A model generated the notes under the pieces. It had not been told where the DNA came from. It did no database searches and worked only from the letters and a program-made list of their open reading frames with translations. From contig JAULJL010000039.1 of NCBI GenBank assembly GCA_030761205.1, forward strand, positions 878,001-942,000: a stretch of DNA of 64,000 nt, written 5' to 3'. Source of the stretch: Fremontodendron californicum (taxonomy: Eukaryota > Streptophyta > Magnoliopsida > Malvales > Malvaceae). Below, piece by piece: positions 11,119 through 22,653 of this stretch. The translations under genes were made by a program, and so were the position numbers. The stretch's first letter is position 1; every line of letters begins with the position of its first letter.

Positions 11119-14100
11119 TCAATTGACATCTACGAAAGGAGTTCTATTCAGTGAAACCTGTTGCTGGATTTTGCTTTCAATGTTGTCCCATTTTGATATG
11201 TTCTCTGAGTTATGTTCTTCTTCCTCGACATCTTCGAAGGACGGTGTTCTCATCTCTTCAATGGAGGCTAAGCTGGGGACAATTATGTCTCGCTTCTTTG
11301 GTGTTGTATTACTATGGTGATCAACCTGTTTAAGGCAACACAAATTATATATTTAGAAACTCTATAGTCTATAACAATGTCATTGGTAGCAGCTATGTTA
11401 CTCGGACTCGGGTTTGAGTGTCGAACATGGATATGTGTCCGACACTGGTATATTCAATTTTTTCTAAGATTTCCATATATTTGGAGGATCATATCTTCAT
11501 ACCCATATCAGGATATGCGTCGGACACGGGTGTCAGACACGCGTACTTTAAGAAAAATGAAGAGTTGGAGCAATATATGGTAGCAGGACTTCATGATTCT
11601 GAGATCAAATGTTCTTAATTATATGGACAGTTTGAGCAAGCCAACCTACCAAGTAGTCTTTTACAAGGCATTTCTCAGCTTCACTTCTGATATTTGAAAT
11701 GCTTTCACCATGGTTTTCTTGCAGTGTTATAAGTTGATCTAAGCACAAGTTTGTAAAGGAGTCTATTTCCTTCTTACTTTCGTGGTCACAAAGCAATGAA
11801 TCTGCCAATGAACAATATTTTCCCACTTAGATTGAGAAAGAAATGCAATTCTAAAATGAGGAACTTGCAGTTAATGTACAAATAAATTAAACAAATTACC
11901 ATTAATTGCTGCCATTATATCTCCAGTTCTAGCACCAAACTCTGCATCCATAGAGGAGAATGCGGATATAAATTCTTCATGTACTGTGTGATTTCTTTTC
12001 AGATTTTCCCTGTCAATATAATAAGCAGAGAGTTTAGCTTAGAATAGACCTCTAGAGTTCAAAAAACAAGGAGTTTAAGAACCAGAGTTTAAGAACCAAG
12101 TAACAAGAAAAACTTACTTAACAGTAGATTTTATCTCTGCATGACTGCTTATATTAAGTTCATTTATGTATGACTTGGCATTTTCCCACTGCTGCCTAGA
12201 ATCATTCACCCTTTTTGAGCTGCATTAAATTAAAAAAGATAAAATTATATTTAGTAACTCTGCAACTAGAATTAACTATTTCTATCATTAAATATGTTTA
12301 TAAATTGATCCGGTGTTTATTAGAGACTTGGAATCAAATATAATGGATAGAGAAGAGGGGAGAGCTATTCCCTGCTTTGCACCTAATTGGTTTGCTGAAA
12401 CAGGAATTTGTTTCATTAGAAAATTGGATGACTATGCATATCATCACTAAACAAATGAAAGCTTACCATTCTTGAAGGCCATCTTCCATTATACCCCTAG
12501 ATTCAGCCACTGAGAAGGTGTCTTCCATGAAATTGCTTTCCATTTTTTCTATATACTTGCTCATTTCCTTCCCAGAATCAACTGAAACCTGTTTCAGCAA
12601 GGATATCTGCTGCTGCAATATCCTATTATCTTGAATACCCAAGTCCTTCATGTTTCTTGATGCCTCTGAGACCTAATAAATAATTTCTATAAACATAGAA
12701 TACTTTAAAAAAATTTGGGCTTTGCAAGATGAGAAAGTGGCAGATTACCAACCATAGCAATTTTGTTAGATGTCAAAGTTGCTAAAATTGCTGCAATCAT
12801 TTCCAAAGCTTGCTTTTCCTCCCTAGCAGCTTCTTTCTGTTACAGCAGTTCAAGTTCATTATTAGCCTTCATTTCTTCCCAATATCAATCACACCTGTAG
12901 AATATCAACTTGCCTTAAATCTGTTTTCAAAATTTGTTAATTGCTGAGATTTCTTGGTTTGTGTTTCTTCAAGGGTTGTCATGAACTCGGAAGCTTGATT
13001 ATTGATGTCAGACAGAAAATCAACTGTTGCCTTAGTTATTTCTTGTGCTGAAATCAAGTTGCGGTGTAATCCCTATCATTATCCACAAAGATGAGAAATA
13101 CTTAGGAGAGTGAATAGTATGAACCTATGTTACCCGGACTCGGATGTGAGTGTCGGATATGGATATGTATCCGATACGGGTATGTTCAATTTTTATAAGT
13201 TTTTCCATGTATTTGGAGAGTTCTTGAAGGGTCATATCCCCATACCCATATCCAGATATACGTCGGATACGGATGTCGGACACGGGTATTTCAAGAAAAA
13301 ATGAAGAGTCAGAGTAACATAGGTATGAACAGAAGGAATCATAATATAATAAATACACCCACCTCTTCTTGTTGTCGAGCAGAGAAAACCAGTAGCTCCT
13401 TTTGCTCAGTAAGAGAATTCTGGAGATCCTCAATAACCTCCTTCGCCTCCAGCACTGCAGTGACAATGAACTACAAAGACAAAATTAACACATCCAATTA
13501 GCAAATCCAAATCACATGCTTTTCATAAGCAACTTGAAGAAAAGTAATTATCTTCCTTGGATAGCATACCTGCTCAATAGCAGCTATTTGAGATGAAAAT
13601 GCAGAATTCATTTGCTCCAGGTCAGAGGAAGCATTCCTTTGCATTGTGTTGGCAAGTTCCTTCATTGCTGCCACTCCTGAAGCATATGTCTCTGTCATAT
13701 TCTTAATCCTAGATTCCAAGGCTTGGGTTGCCTGCCAATAATTCATAAATCATGAATCAGGATTAAAGTAACTGGATGCATAGAGTAAGATAGGGCAACA
13801 TTTTTCCACTCTTACATCACATTTACTGGCAAGAAATGAATGAGCATGCTCTTCCATGCATCTAAGTTGTTGATGCTGTTGAGAAATGGAGCCCAGGATG
13901 GACTTGTGCAAATCTTTTAGATGCTGGTCAAGCTGAGAACCAAATGTCAAAACAATGCTTCGATTTTCTGCCTCCATCTTGTCCTTATCATCTGTGCAGA
14001 GAAAAAGATTTATATTTAACGTCTCTGAAATAGTGGTAAAAAAGTTCATGAACACACTCTTTTTATTTTTATTTTTGAATACTCATATACAACTAGTGTT

Positions 14101-17100
14101 ATTTCAGGTCTCATTTCATGGGATATATCTTTACACAAGTTGTTACAATTTGATCCATCAGAACCTTTCATGTAAAGGGGCATTTCACTTCTTTGTGCAC
14201 TCATGGAGCTGCCCACAACATTGGGCCAACTGCACATGTTTATCAAACTATGAAACATGGTGTGCATATGTCTCCTTACAAAACAAAAAAAAAAATTGGA
14301 TAATCCTCCTTACAAAAATTTGTTTGGAAGCAACAAGGTCCTTTTTATTAGAAGGGATAGTTGGCAATTGTTTTTAACAAACTCCACTAAACTTCAAAAG
14401 ATCATATAGTTTCCAACTATGTTACTCGGACTCGGGTGTGAGTGTCGGACACTGGTATGTGTCCCGACACGGGTATGTTTGATTTATTCTAAGTTTTTCC
14501 ATATATTTGGAGGGTCCTTGGGGGATCATATCCCCATACCCATGTCCGGATATATGTCGAACACGGATGTCAGATACGGATACTGAGGTGTAACCAAAGC
14601 AAATCATTAAGATAAAACTGAGGTGTAACCACAGAATAAAAGGATACAAGTTATTATACCTAGTTTTGCAAAAATTGAATTTATGTCCTCTGATGCATGT
14701 TGCAAATCAGTACGTAACTCCTTTGCCCGTTCGATCAAATAGTTTTCTGTTTATAAAACAATTGTCATTGTTACTAATAAGCAAAAAGAGAGACAATGAA
14801 AATTTCCAACATTGAGTCTGGTACCTGAGCATAGCAGTTTGGAGATAATGAATTCCTTTTCCTTCAGTGTCAAGATGGCTGCCCTATGGTTCTCTTGAAG
14901 ATCAAGCAATTCTTTCTTATTCTTTTCGAGATTTATCTGGAGAACAAATATCAATTTATGAGCAGGGAACCGTCCAGAAATAAGAGAAGAAATATGAATG
15001 TTTGCAGTCCATGCTTACCTTGCAATCCTTGATGTCACTTTCTAAGTCCAACCTTTGCTCTTGCTCGGTGAGATACAGCTCACGATACTTATCAGCTTGC
15101 TGTATGAACAAGGAGAAGACGAAGAATTAATATAAATATGCTATGTTACTCGGAGTCAAGTATGAGTGTCGGACACGGGTATGTTTGATTTATTCTAAGT
15201 ATTTTCATGTATTTCGAGGGTCCTTGGGGATCATGTCCCCATACCCATGTCAGGATATGCATCGGACACAGGTGTCGGATACGGCTGTCGAACACAGATA
15301 CTTCAAGAAAAATGAAGATTCGAAGCAACATAGTAAATATGACATGGCAAGAAAAGAGTGAAAGTACAATGTATGAGAATTATACCTTCTCACTGAGGTT
15401 GAAATCGTTCTGTAGTTGCTCTATCTTCTCCATACTTGCCTGCAAGGTTATATAAGTGAGAATTCAAATCAATCACCTTGAGCCTACGTAAAGACTGAAG
15501 ATCAATCTTTGACTCTAACAAAAGTCAAGTTTTCTTCAAATCGGAGGAAATGACCTAAATAAAAAGTGCATTAAAGAGAAACATGGAGGTTTACCTTCTT
15601 TTCAGCTTCCTCTTGGGCAAATCTTTCATGAGGAATGTAAACACCATTTTTGTCCCTAGCTGCTCGTACATCTGTATCAAATTTTTTTACATGAATAAGA
15701 GTCTAAATTTTTATTTGTGTAAGGACTCTGAGATTGCAAGTGCTTTTCAAACCTTCTTTCATTCTCTCAATTTCCAAGTACAAATCCTTAAGCAACACAG
15801 CCTTGGACATTTTCTGGTTTGCCTGAAATTATAAGCCTTTTCATTAGTAGAAAAATACAAATAAACAAATAAATTTATTAAAAGAGGCATTCAAATTAAC
15901 CTCTGGTCTATTTTTGATATTCTTAGCACGATAGGCGTAATCTAGAGTACTCAATGTTTCTTCTAAAGAATGAGCAGATGGAGATATTGTGGCAATAATG
16001 CAGGTCTTCGTTTTCCCTCCCAAAGAATCTCTCAAGATCCTTGTCAGCTTACTATCCCTGCATAGAATGTTGGGAACCACGAGAAAACAGTTACTAAAAG
16101 AAATTTAGAAGCAAATTAATAGATAAAAAAGAGTTTATGGAAGCTAACCTATATGGTATATGAGCAGAATGCTCCACAAGTGCATTTATGACACGGCCAA
16201 GGGTAAGTAAGCTCTTGTTTATCTCTCCTGCTTCCCTTGCACGACCCTGCAATTCAATGAAGATTTGATATAAACACTTGACAGCTACTGAATAGGATTC
16301 ATTCAAAGACATGTCAAGAACATACTTCTTAATATTTTGGCAGCTTAATAAATGATAACCAAGCAAGCAATTGCTAAGGGATTTAAATAGCGGCCACAAT
16401 GCAATGCTATGGCCGCTATTTAGCCGTTTCAATTCTCTCCGCCACCGATATTCACGGCCAATATTTTCCGCAATTGACCTCGGTAACATTCATTACGTCT
16501 GCAACCATGTGACGCGACCAAAAATGCGTCTGCGATCGCAATTTAAATCCCTATAATGCTAACTCGATTGGCAACATAATTTCCAACCACATAAGAAACT
16601 CCACACTCTACCAGGACTATATTCAGTAAAAAAGGAAGTGATTACCAGATAATAGACTTCAAAGCTAAATGTATATATCTTCCTACCTCTCTTGCACCTG
16701 AGCGTGAAATATTCTCAGACCCTGCCAAATCAACAAGGTTAAGCTTTCCACATTTTATCAACTCCTCATCTCCAACAGCTGACTCTTTTATGTGGACAGT
16801 GATGGAAAATACAGAATGAGAACGGCTGTGAAGCAAAGAAAATGACTTTAGCCAAAGGTAGTCCCTCTTACACCAAGTAAGCTATGTTACTCGGACTCGG
16901 GTGTGAGTGTCGGACACGGGTATATTCAATTTTTTCCAAGATTTCCATGTATTTGGAGGGTCCTTGGAGGATTATATCCCCATACCCATGTCCGAATATG
17001 CGTGGGACACGAGTGTCGGACACGGGTACTTCAAGAAAAATGAAGAGTTGGAGCAACATAGCAAGTAAGTATCATTAACAAATCAAACAAATAAAGAAAT

Positions 17101-18547
17101 CCAACCTGCTGCGCTTGTTTAACAATGTATCAGCAGTTCGCCTTTTTGCTGCTGCTCGTTCCAAGAGAGTATAGATTTCATTAGCACTGTATACAGCTTC
17201 TTCTTCCAGACCTCTCACAACAACACAACCCTTTCCATCTTCCATTAAAGAAATTATTTTTCTTTGCTTATCTTCAGCATATCTTGGACTCTCTTCAGGA
17301 GCCAGCAAATCAGTTATTTCCTCATTGTACAGCTCCAAAACTGTAACTTTCATGCTATAATCAGCATTTTGGGCCTCTAAGGTATCAAATATTTGTCTCA
17401 CTGCTCTTGGAATAACACCAGCCTCAGCAGGCAAGTTCCCACCCTGTATTTTAAACATACCCTTTACTTAACATTCATCAAAGAATTGTATTCGACAATG
17501 TTTTAGCATATAATTCTGACAAACTAATAACAACTTACTACTCATCCCTATGTTACTCGGATTCCAGTGTGAGTGTCAGACACTGATATGTGTCCGACAC
17601 GGATATGTTTGATTTATTCTAAGTTTTTCAATGTATTTGGAGGGTCCTCGGGGGATCATATCTCTATACCCATATCCGAATATGTGTCGGACACGGGTAC
17701 TTCAAGAAAAATGAAGAGTCGAAGCAACATAGACTCATCAAAATTAGCATATGCTACTAAAAAACTGTGCATCATATCAAAGTCTTCATAAGGTCAAACT
17801 TCATTTCCCTCCAGTACATCAAGTATAAATTTTCAACAAAAAAAAAAATTAATTTGATAACAATTTTATTACCTTGTTTCTCATCCCACCCTCCATTGTA
17901 TATGTTTTGCCAGTGCCAGTCTGTCCATAGGCAAAGACAGTACAGTTGAAACCATCAAGTACTTCATTAACAATTGGGGCAATGGCTTGATCATATATTG
18001 TTCTTTGCTGTGCCTTGGGGCCAAAAACCTTGCAAAAATATAAAATGAAATAAAACTGTAAGCTTCAACAAATCTAACTAATCATCTTGCAAAAGAAAAT
18101 GGTAGGCCATTTTTATAACAGTGGAGCTTTAGTTTTACCTTGTCAAAAGTGAAAACTCTGTCTACTTGTTTGTTAGCTACATTTTGCAAAACAGTAACTT
18201 CTCTTTTATGTTCATTACACGAAATCGCTTTCGGAACATTCATTATCTGCTCATCTTCGCTTAATGGCCTGAAACCAGAATCAAGAACATACTGAATTAA
18301 ATAAAATAAATAAAACTCATTTCAATAAATAAATAAGTAAATGAAATTAAAAATAAAAATACCTGCATCTAAGCAGCACTTGAATATTAACCTCTTTATC
18401 TCTATCTTGGTGGTTAGAGCTCCAATCGGTTCCTCTCGAGTCTCCACCACGACGGCGTTCTGGCCGGGGAGTGAGGAAAGGAGATGGAGATGGAATTACT
18501 CCTCCCATTCCTACTTTTCTAAACTGATCTGGAGTGAGTGACATCAT
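11119..18547 (-). CDS. Kinesin-5 (BimC/Eg5-type) motor protein, KIN-5B-like
   Basis: Homotetrameric plus-end microtubule motor that cross-links and slides spindle and phragmoplast microtubules. Exons on the minus strand: 18547-18363, 18268-18139, 18028-17873, 17443-17106, 16825-16687, 16246-16149, 16057-15901, 15822-15753, 15671-15595, 15439-15386, 15099-15019, 14936-14825, 14746-14660, 13991-13816, 13731-13570, 13470-13363, 13072-12914, 12836-12753, 12672-12467, 12219-12118, 12009-11900, 11801-11650, 11325-11119. They total 3150 nt, 1049 aa, the usual family length. The motor domain (about residues 50-400) has P-loop GQTGTGKT (140-147), switch I SSRSH (269-273) and switch II DLAGSE (302-307). 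A long coiled-coil stalk follows. The tail has TPKKR, like the BimC box that carries a CDK site, and ends NRTPFVDVN. The start is ATG (MMSLTPDQ); the frame stays open upstream only through a TTG. One intron (12837-12913) uses a GC donor. Assignment to the 5B branch is from memory of the Arabidopsis protein. Confidence 0.95.
11393..11578. mobile_element. hAT-like MITE in kinesin-5 intron 22
   Basis: Starts CTATGTTACTCGGACTCGGG; the right end decayed to GAGCAATATAT. A perfect 8-bp target duplication GGTAGCAG lies at 11385-11392 and 11579-11586. Open frames here are MITE sequence, not exons. Confidence 0.9.
13125..13322. mobile_element. hAT-like MITE in kinesin-5 intron 16
   Basis: CTATGTTACCCGGACTCGG to GAGTCAGAGTAACATAG, flanked by the perfect octamer GTATGAAC on both sides (13117-13124, 13323-13330). 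Confidence 0.9.
14417..14583. mobile_element. Truncated hAT-like MITE in kinesin-5 intron 13
   Basis: The left end CTATGTTACTCGGACTCGGG is intact, but the copy stops after GATACGGATAC and lacks the right inverted end. Just beyond, the 14-mer ACTGAGGTGTAACC occurs twice about 35 bases apart, which may mark the deletion or repair event. Confidence 0.85.
15141..15333. mobile_element. hAT-like MITE in kinesin-5 intron 10
   Basis: Ends CTATGTTACTCGGAGTC and GATTCGAAGCAACATAG, with a perfect octamer duplication TAAATATG at 15133-15140 and 15334-15341. Confidence 0.9.
16377..16552. mobile_element. MITE with AGGGATTTAAAT ends in kinesin-5 intron 5
   Basis: Left AGGGATTTAAATAGCGGCC and right GATCGCAATTTAAATCCCT form imperfect inverted ends around a core rich in GGCCGC and CGATCGC. 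A related element lies at 32016-32170. It differs from the CTATGTTACTC family. Confidence 0.65.
16882..17061. mobile_element. hAT-like MITE in kinesin-5 intron 4
   Basis: CTATGTTACTCGGACTCGGG to GAGTTGGAGCAACATAG, with perfect octamer CAAGTAAG at 16874-16881 and 17062-17069. One of the best-preserved copies. Confidence 0.92.
17548..17732. mobile_element. hAT-like MITE in kinesin-5 intron 3
   Basis: CTATGTTACTCGGATTCC to GAGTCGAAGCAACATAG. The flanking octamers ACTCATCC and ACTCATCA match at seven of eight positions. Confidence 0.9.
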
Positions 18548-18866
18548 TTCTTTTGTGTTTTCTCGTTCAATCTTTTTAAAAAACCTGATCAATCAAATCA
18601 TTCATTCAATGATTAATGAAGCAGAAACAAGTTTTTGAAAAAAAAAAAAAAAAAAAAAAATCTTACCGGAGTTCTTCTTTTAATGGAATCTTTAGAGTAG
18701 AATCTGAAGAATGAGTGAGATGCAAAAAATTTTTTTTTTTTGGGTCGTGCTTTCTTTCCTTGGTTCTCTACTTCTCTTCGTAGGAGTGAAAATTGGGTTT
18801 TTTTTTTTTTTTTTTACTATTTCGGAGCCTTTTTTCAAATGGGGAAAGATTGGAAACATTTTGTTT

Positions 18867-18903
18867 TCAAACGGCTACGCGGGAGATGATCTTAGCCGTT
18901 GGA
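18867..18903 (-). promoter_or_regulatory. Two MSA-like (AACGG) elements upstream of kinesin-5
   Basis: On the minus strand 18903-18893 reads TCCAACGGCTA, a full match to the mitosis-specific activator consensus YCYAACGGYYA. On the plus strand 18867-18877 reads TCAAACGGCTA, one mismatch. They sit about 320-355 bases before the start codon. MSA elements bind MYB3R factors and drive G2/M expression, which fits a mitotic motor; function here is inferred. Confidence 0.6.
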
Positions 18904-18971
18904 AAATGTGGCCTTTGTTTTCAAAAATGTGGGGCCCGCAGCATGAAAAATTGAGGTGCCTAGGTTTATAA

Positions 18972-19914
18972 GTTTATAACTGTGTAATTATGTGTTAGCC
19001 ATTTGGCTATTTAATTGTTGGGTGAGGGATGAATTAAGGATTATTTAATTATTAATTTAGGTTTAACTGGATTCGTTGTTAAAAGATTAGTATTTCTAAT
19101 CACAATCCTTCATTTTTTTTTTGGGAAGGTAAATAGAAAAGAAATGAACTTACAATTAGTTTTACATATTTTTTATAATTTTGTTTATTGTTGATATTTT
19201 AATAAATTGATTATTAAATTTAGCAATATAATTGCACTTATCATGCACGCAACGTTTTAAATCGATCCGATATTTATATTATGTCAATAAAAAATACTGT
19301 ATTTTTTATATATATTTAACGATTTTTACATCAAACAATATATATATATATGAGATAGAGATCACTTATATTATGTAAAATTAATTAATTTTATACATTT
19401 TTATAATTTTATATATAATTAATATTTTAATAAAATGATCAATTAAATTTAGTAATATAATCATATTCGTCTTAAACATAAAAGTTTAAATTGATTCGAT
19501 AATTTTAACATATCGGTTGAAAATATTATTTTTAAAATTTTTATATATATTTAATAATTAAAGTTTTTTATATCAAAAATATTTTAAATTACCCAAAATT
19601 TAACCTATATAATTTGAATGATCTAAATGAATAAACTACCATCGAAAATTATTTTTTTATTTTCTTCCAATTTAAAATCCCTTTGATTAAACTGTCCTTA
19701 TAAATTATAGTATTATTATTATTACTTTAACTCCATAAAGAAAAACCCTTTGATTATTTTTATAAAATCACAATCTCTTCACTCTTAAGTCTTAAGTCTT
19801 AACCCACAATTTCTTCAGTATAAAATTACAATTTTTTGTAAATCACAATCTCTTTTGTTTTTGTTGTGCATGGGGGCCTTTATTTAACTATAGAAACTAC
19901 ACAAAAGTCACTCG
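18972..19914. other. AT-rich spacer between kinesin-5 and PPR genes
   Basis: The two genes are divergent. The spacer has AT-rich low-complexity sequence with related words repeated (TTTAGCAATATAAT near 19220 and TTTAGTAATATAAT near 19447) but no gene or clear element. An imperfect ATCTCTT/ACAATCTCTT repeat lies just before the PPR start. Confidence 0.5.
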
Positions 19915-21474
19915 ATGCCTCACTTGAGTCCAAATTGTAGATTGTCTCTCGTCGCAGCCGCAACCGCAACCATTTTCAAAAGGACTTTCGGAGCTGCTCG
20001 GAACCCACTTCTTGACACCCAAAACGCCGCCAGCGGCACATCAAACGCGTTTCTCAATGCTTGTCAAATGTTCGACGAATTGTCTGAGTTAGATGTAGTC
20101 TCAGCCAGTTCCATTATTGGAAGCTTCTCTAAGCAACAGCATCATAAAGAAGCAATATGTTTATTTTGCAGGATGCTTTTTAACAATATTAGACCCACTG
20201 AGTACACATTTGGGACTGTGATTCACTCTTCCACTTTGCTAAAAGACCTTATCATTGGCAAGCAACTTCATGCCTGTGCAATCAAAATGGGCCTCAATTC
20301 AAATGTTTTTGTGGGTAGCGCAAGTTTAGATTTTTATTCGAAGTTGAGTACAATAGAGGAAGCAAGAAGGGTTTTCGAAGATACCCGTCAACCAAATGTT
20401 GTATCTTACACAACTTTGATATATGGGTACATGAAAGAAGAGATGTTTGAGGATGCTTTAGGGTTGTTTAAAGTGATGCCTGAGAGAAATGTTGTTTCTT
20501 GGAATGCAATGATTGGTGGGTTTAGCCAAACTGGTCATAATGAAGAGTCTGTTAATCTTTTTATTCAGATGTTGAGAGAAGGGGTTATGCCTAGTGAGTC
20601 CACTTTCCCTTGTGCTATTATTGCAGCTGCTAATATAGCTGCACATGGAATGGGAAAAAGTTTTCATGCTTGTGCTTTTAAGTATTTGGGAAGTCAGCTT
20701 GATGTGTTTATTGGCAATGCTCTTATTAGTTTTTATGCCAAATGTGGAAGCATGGAAGACAGTTTATTGGTTTTTAATAAACTTCATGAAAGAAATATTG
20801 TTTCTTGGAATGCTTTGATATGTGGTTATGCACAGAATGGAAGAGGAAAGGAAGCCTTAGAGTTCTTTGAAAGATTGCTTGTAAGTGGTTTTAGACCTAA
20901 TCATGTTACACTTCTTGGTTTATTATGGGCTTGTAATCATGCTGGTCTTGTTGCTGAGGGTTATTCATATTTCAATAAGGCAAGACTTAAAGAACCCAAC
21001 TTGCTAAAACCTGAGCATTATGCTTGTATGGTGGATTTGCTTTCTCGATCCGGGCATTTCAAGGAAGCTGAGGAGTTTATTCACCATTTGCCTTTTGAAC
21101 CAGGTATTGGTTTTTGGAAGGCACTGCTTGGAGGCTGCCAGATTCACTCAAATACGGAATTGGGGGAATTTGCAGCAAGAAAAATCATGGCATTGGATCC
21201 TGAGGATGTTTCATCATATATAATGTTGTCCAACGCCCATTCTGCCGCTGGCAGATGGGAAATTGCATCTACACTGAGGAGAGAGATAAAAGAGAAACAG
21301 ATGAAAAGAATTCCAGGCTGCAGTTGGATTGAAATAGGAAGCAAAGTTCATGTTTTCAGGAACAAAGACTCCAAACACTGCCAGTTGGAGGAGATCTACA
21401 GAATCTTGAGGTTTTTCATCCAGCATTCACAGGACAGTGAAGCTTCCAGCGTTCTAATGGAGTTTTACATCTAG
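19915..21474 (+). CDS. PLS-class pentatricopeptide repeat protein (E/E+ type)
   Basis: A 519-aa, intronless PPR protein, of the class that binds organellar transcripts and usually guides C-to-U editing or processing. Tandem PPR units run from about residue 50 to 380, with typical P, L and S signatures such as VVSWNAMIGGFSQTGHNEE and IVSWNALICGYAQNGRGKEA. They are followed by an E region (HYACMVDLLSRSGHFKEAEE) and an E+-like end (GCSWIEIGSKVHVF). There is no DYW deaminase domain, so any editing role would need a partner in trans. The basic, hydroxylated N terminus suits organelle import. It looks closest to the At5g42450-type mitochondrial protein (from memory). The start is an ATG; family length is normal. 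Confidence 0.92.
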   Translation: MPHLSPNCRLSLVAAATATIFKRTFGAARNPLLDTQNAASGTSNAFLNACQMFDELSELDVVSASSIIGSFSKQQHHKEAICLFCRMLFNNIRPTEYTFGTVIHSSTLLKDLIIGKQLHACAIKMGLNSNVFVGSASLDFYSKLSTIEEARRVFEDTRQPNVVSYTTLIYGYMKEEMFEDALGLFKVMPERNVVSWNAMIGGFSQTGHNEESVNLFIQMLREGVMPSESTFPCAIIAAANIAAHGMGKSFHACAFKYLGSQLDVFIGNALISFYAKCGSMEDSLLVFNKLHERNIVSWNALICGYAQNGRGKEALEFFERLLVSGFRPNHVTLLGLLWACNHAGLVAEGYSYFNKARLKEPNLLKPEHYACMVDLLSRSGHFKEAEEFIHHLPFEPGIGFWKALLGGCQIHSNTELGEFAARKIMALDPEDVSSYIMLSNAHSAAGRWEIASTLRREIKEKQMKRIPGCSWIEIGSKVHVFRNKDSKHCQLEEIYRILRFFIQHSQDSEASSVLMEFYI

Positions 21475-21690
21475 TTGGTAGGAAAAGAAGAATGGCGTTG
21501 GACTTCTATATGCTACACTGCCTTCATTGCTAAAGGTCACACTTTCTTTTTCCTGTGAATCTTCATTGGGGGATGAAAAAATATGAAGAAAGACTAATGG
21601 GGAAATTAGACATGGGAGATTCAGCAGAAAATGAGACAAAGTGCCAATCAATTCGAACCTTGAGTAGTTCTGTGGTGTCAACTTGGCATT

Positions 21691-22653
21691 AAGAATCTGC
21701 CAAAGTCGAGCAATTAAGCTCATTGATTTTGGGACTACAACATTTGAACACCAGGATCACAGCTATATGGTGTAACTTGGCATTATCGTGCACCAGAATT
21801 CATACTTGGTAATCATCAGGCACCTTACTTGCATTTGTATTCCAAGTATAAGTTATTGCCTTATTGATCTTACGGAATGCTGGAGCGGATAATAATTTTG
21901 TCGAGAAAGAGGAAATGAGAAGCTCTTAGAAACCACTGTTGAGCTAGTTATTAGTTAATAAGGTTACATATGATGTAAGAAGCATGTCAAGAAGATAAAT
22001 CTTACATGAGCTAGCATCTAGTAGATGAATCACATTTTAAGGTAGCTAGAATGTGGTTTGCTGTGTTCATTATAACATAAGAAGCTAACCATACAAATTT
22101 CATGATTGATCTGTCAGATTTTATAGCACATTGTCATTTGCTTCCAAAAGTGATTATGACCTTAAATCTTGTATATTATTCATGAGCAGGGGGAGGCACT
22201 TTTCCAAACTCATGAGAACTTAGAGCATCTTGCCATGATGGAGAGGGTTTTAGGGCAATTACCCCAACATATGGTGCTCAGAGCTGAGTAAGAGTGACTG
22301 TGTTGCTTGTTCTTGCTGTGAATATGTTGCAGAGGAAGTTCTTACATTGGGCCTGATGTTATTTTAGCCGCCATGCTGAGAAAATATTTCCGGATGCTCC
22401 GACTTTTCATTTTTCTTGAAGTATCCGTGTCCGATGCATATCCGGACATGGGTATGGGGATATGATCCCTTAAGGACCCTCCAAATACATGAAAAAACTT
22501 AGAATAAATCAAATATATCCGTGACAGACACATACCCGCGTCTGACACTCACATCCGAGTTCGAGTAACATAGCACGTTTGGATTGGCCCGATGGTGCAA
22601 CTTCAAGAGAAAGACTGACTGACGGCAGTTGGGTAATTGCCCCGCCTGCAAGT
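21691..22653 (+). pseudogene. LAMMER/CLK-type protein kinase (AFC-like) remnant
   Basis: Pieces of the kinase catalytic domain lie in gene order. 21691-21808 encodes LPKSRAIKLIDFGTTTFEHQ and then HYRAPE; a lost base in the TCAACTCGG region breaks the frame between them, and a W replaces the R before HYRAPE. 22190-22287 encodes the LAMMER motif ([11 protein letters not shown]) with acceptor CAG and donor GTAAG still visible. 22368-22391 continues with RHAEK, with one extra A in an A-run; a MITE then interrupts the exon, which resumes at 22575 (LDWPDGATSRE) and decays after LPRLQ. The exon that should encode the conserved GW-PCD-WSVGC segment is absent between 21809 and 22189, and nothing of the N-lobe was found. 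Retained intron edges show a duplicated genomic fragment rather than a retrocopy. Recognition rests on the motif order. Confidence 0.85.
22389..22574. mobile_element. hAT-like MITE inserted in the kinase pseudogene exon
   Basis: Reverse-oriented member of the CTATGTTACTC family: right end ATCCGAGTTCGAGTAACATAG, left end reduced to GATGCTCCGAC (outer bases lost). Exon sequence of the kinase remnant lies on both sides. No target duplication survives. Confidence 0.85.

Noticed and set aside
11377..11618. Short open frames such as [18 protein letters not shown]
   Set aside because: They follow the MITE and recur in each copy (15143, 16884, 32406). They are non-coding repeat sequence.
13955..14377. 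140-aa plus-strand frame in the kinesin gene
   Set aside because: Overlaps exon 14 antisense and the following intron; composition is random.
18548..18592. N-terminal extension of kinesin-5
   Set aside because: The upstream start is TTG and the sequence reads TGATCAG|GTTTTTT, a likely leader intron acceptor. ATG at 18547 matches the family start.
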